DNA from: an uncultured Lachnospiraceae bacterium
Lineage (GTDB): Bacteria > Bacillota > Clostridia > Lachnospirales > Lachnospiraceae
Direction of reading: 5' to 3'
Assembly: GCA_902767065.1 (NCBI GenBank)
Contig: CACXFW010000152.1
Location: forward strand, 1-5,103
Length of the DNA: 5,103 nucleotides
The translations under genes and the position numbers were made by a program. This document shows, in pieces, positions 4,980 through 5,103 of this stretch. The stretch's first letter is position 1; the number at the start of each line of letters is the position of its first letter. The notes under the pieces were generated by a model. The model did no database searches. It saw nothing but the letters and a program-made list of their open reading frames with translations, and was not told where the DNA came from.

Positions 4980-5103
4980 ATGAGCCAGATACCGTTCGAA
5001 AGGTTGAGTCTTGAGAGACGAAGTAGTTTCGATTACGGTATCGGCATCCGAACGGATATTGTCAGGAATAAACGGTTGTGTATAGAGGAGAATGATGGGC
5101 AGC
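4980..5103 (+). CDS. Doubtful open frame running off the window edge
   Basis: An ATG 10 bases after the Hsp70-like stop opens a frame of 41 codons (starting MSQIPFERLS) with no stop before the edge. The spacing suits an operon. However, the site before it (GAAGTGG) is weak, third positions are less G/C-rich than in the neighbouring genes (about half), and the frame runs through a strong stem-loop at 4988-5042. I favour non-coding sequence. Confidence 0.15.
   Translation, partial: MSQIPFERLSLERRSSFDYGIGIRTDIVRNKRLCIEENDGQ
4988..5042 (+). ncRNA. 55-nt structured RNA or 14-bp bulged stem-loop
   Basis: GATACCGT TCGAAA (4988-5001) pairs with TTTCGA and ACGGTATC (5027-5042). That is 14 Watson-Crick pairs with one two-base bulge (5033-5034). 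The 25-nt apical part can fold further: GTCT 5008-5011 with AGAC 5016-5019 around a TGAG loop, with GA facing GA (5006-5007 and 5020-5021) beneath it. No T run follows, so it is not an intrinsic terminator. It lies between the Hsp70-like stop and a likely next start, so a leader regulatory RNA or RNA processing site is possible. No known riboswitch family was recognised. Confidence 0.5.
5085..5103 (+). other. Shine-Dalgarno and possible start codon of the next gene
   Basis: GAGGAG at 5085-5090 is followed by two consecutive ATG codons (5092 and 5095). The second gives a spacing of four bases and begins Met-Gly-Ser before the window ends. The first is only one base from the Shine-Dalgarno and is unlikely. 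Only a few codons are visible, so no product can be named. If real, it would be a third gene on the same strand as the chaperone-like pair. Confidence 0.4.

Noticed and set aside
4988..5042. Intrinsic terminator after the Hsp70-like gene
   Set aside because: The stem is strong, but GGCATCC follows instead of a T run.
5059..5086. Promoter TTGTCA with TATAGA at 16 bases just before the window end
   Set aside because: The -10 match is weak and the start of transcription would fall on or after the likely ATG at 5095, removing its Shine-Dalgarno.

Overview
The window looks like chromosomal DNA from a fairly GC-rich member of the Bacillota, probably a Clostridia species and possibly Lachnospiraceae. 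The evidence is a PgcA-type phosphohexomutase, purine-rich Shine-Dalgarno sites, G/C-biased third codon positions, and an Hsp70-like protein whose architecture I associate with that group. No rRNA, tRNA, CRISPR array or transposase gene is visible.

Layout. (1) 1-1349, minus strand: the first 449 codons of a phosphoglucomutase/phosphomannomutase (pgcA type). Its 3' end lies outside the window. (2) 1350-1973: a divergent intergenic region of about 620 bases. Its GC-rich half, next to pgcA, holds three imperfect 34-35 bp tandem repeats and a long imperfect inverted repeat. Its AT-rich part (about 1710-1870) holds candidate promoters and a 12-bp stem-loop. The part next to the plus-strand genes holds a hairpin followed by seven T residues, which looks like a terminator or attenuator. 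(3) 1974-2900, plus: a 308-residue protein with two transmembrane helices. Its C-terminus resembles the end of the nucleotide exchange factor GrpE. (4) 2901-3052: a spacer with a 37-bp tandem repeat (about 2.5 copies) and a hairpin just before the next start codon. (5) 3053-4969, plus: a 638-residue Hsp70-like ATPase. It has no recognisable substrate-binding domain and instead has a helical segment, a hydrophobic hairpin and an amphipathic tail. (6) 4970-5103: a strong 55-nt stem-loop and a Shine-Dalgarno/ATG pair at the very edge that may start the next gene.

How the parts may work together. The most interesting content is the two-gene plus-strand unit: a membrane GrpE-like protein followed by a membrane-anchored Hsp70-like ATPase. 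A natural reading is a membrane-tethered chaperone-type ATPase with its own membrane-tethered exchange factor. Both proteins appear to keep their active domains in the cytoplasm. This is inferred from motifs and gene order; the substrate and biological role are not visible. The pgcA gene reads away from this unit and is probably unrelated housekeeping.
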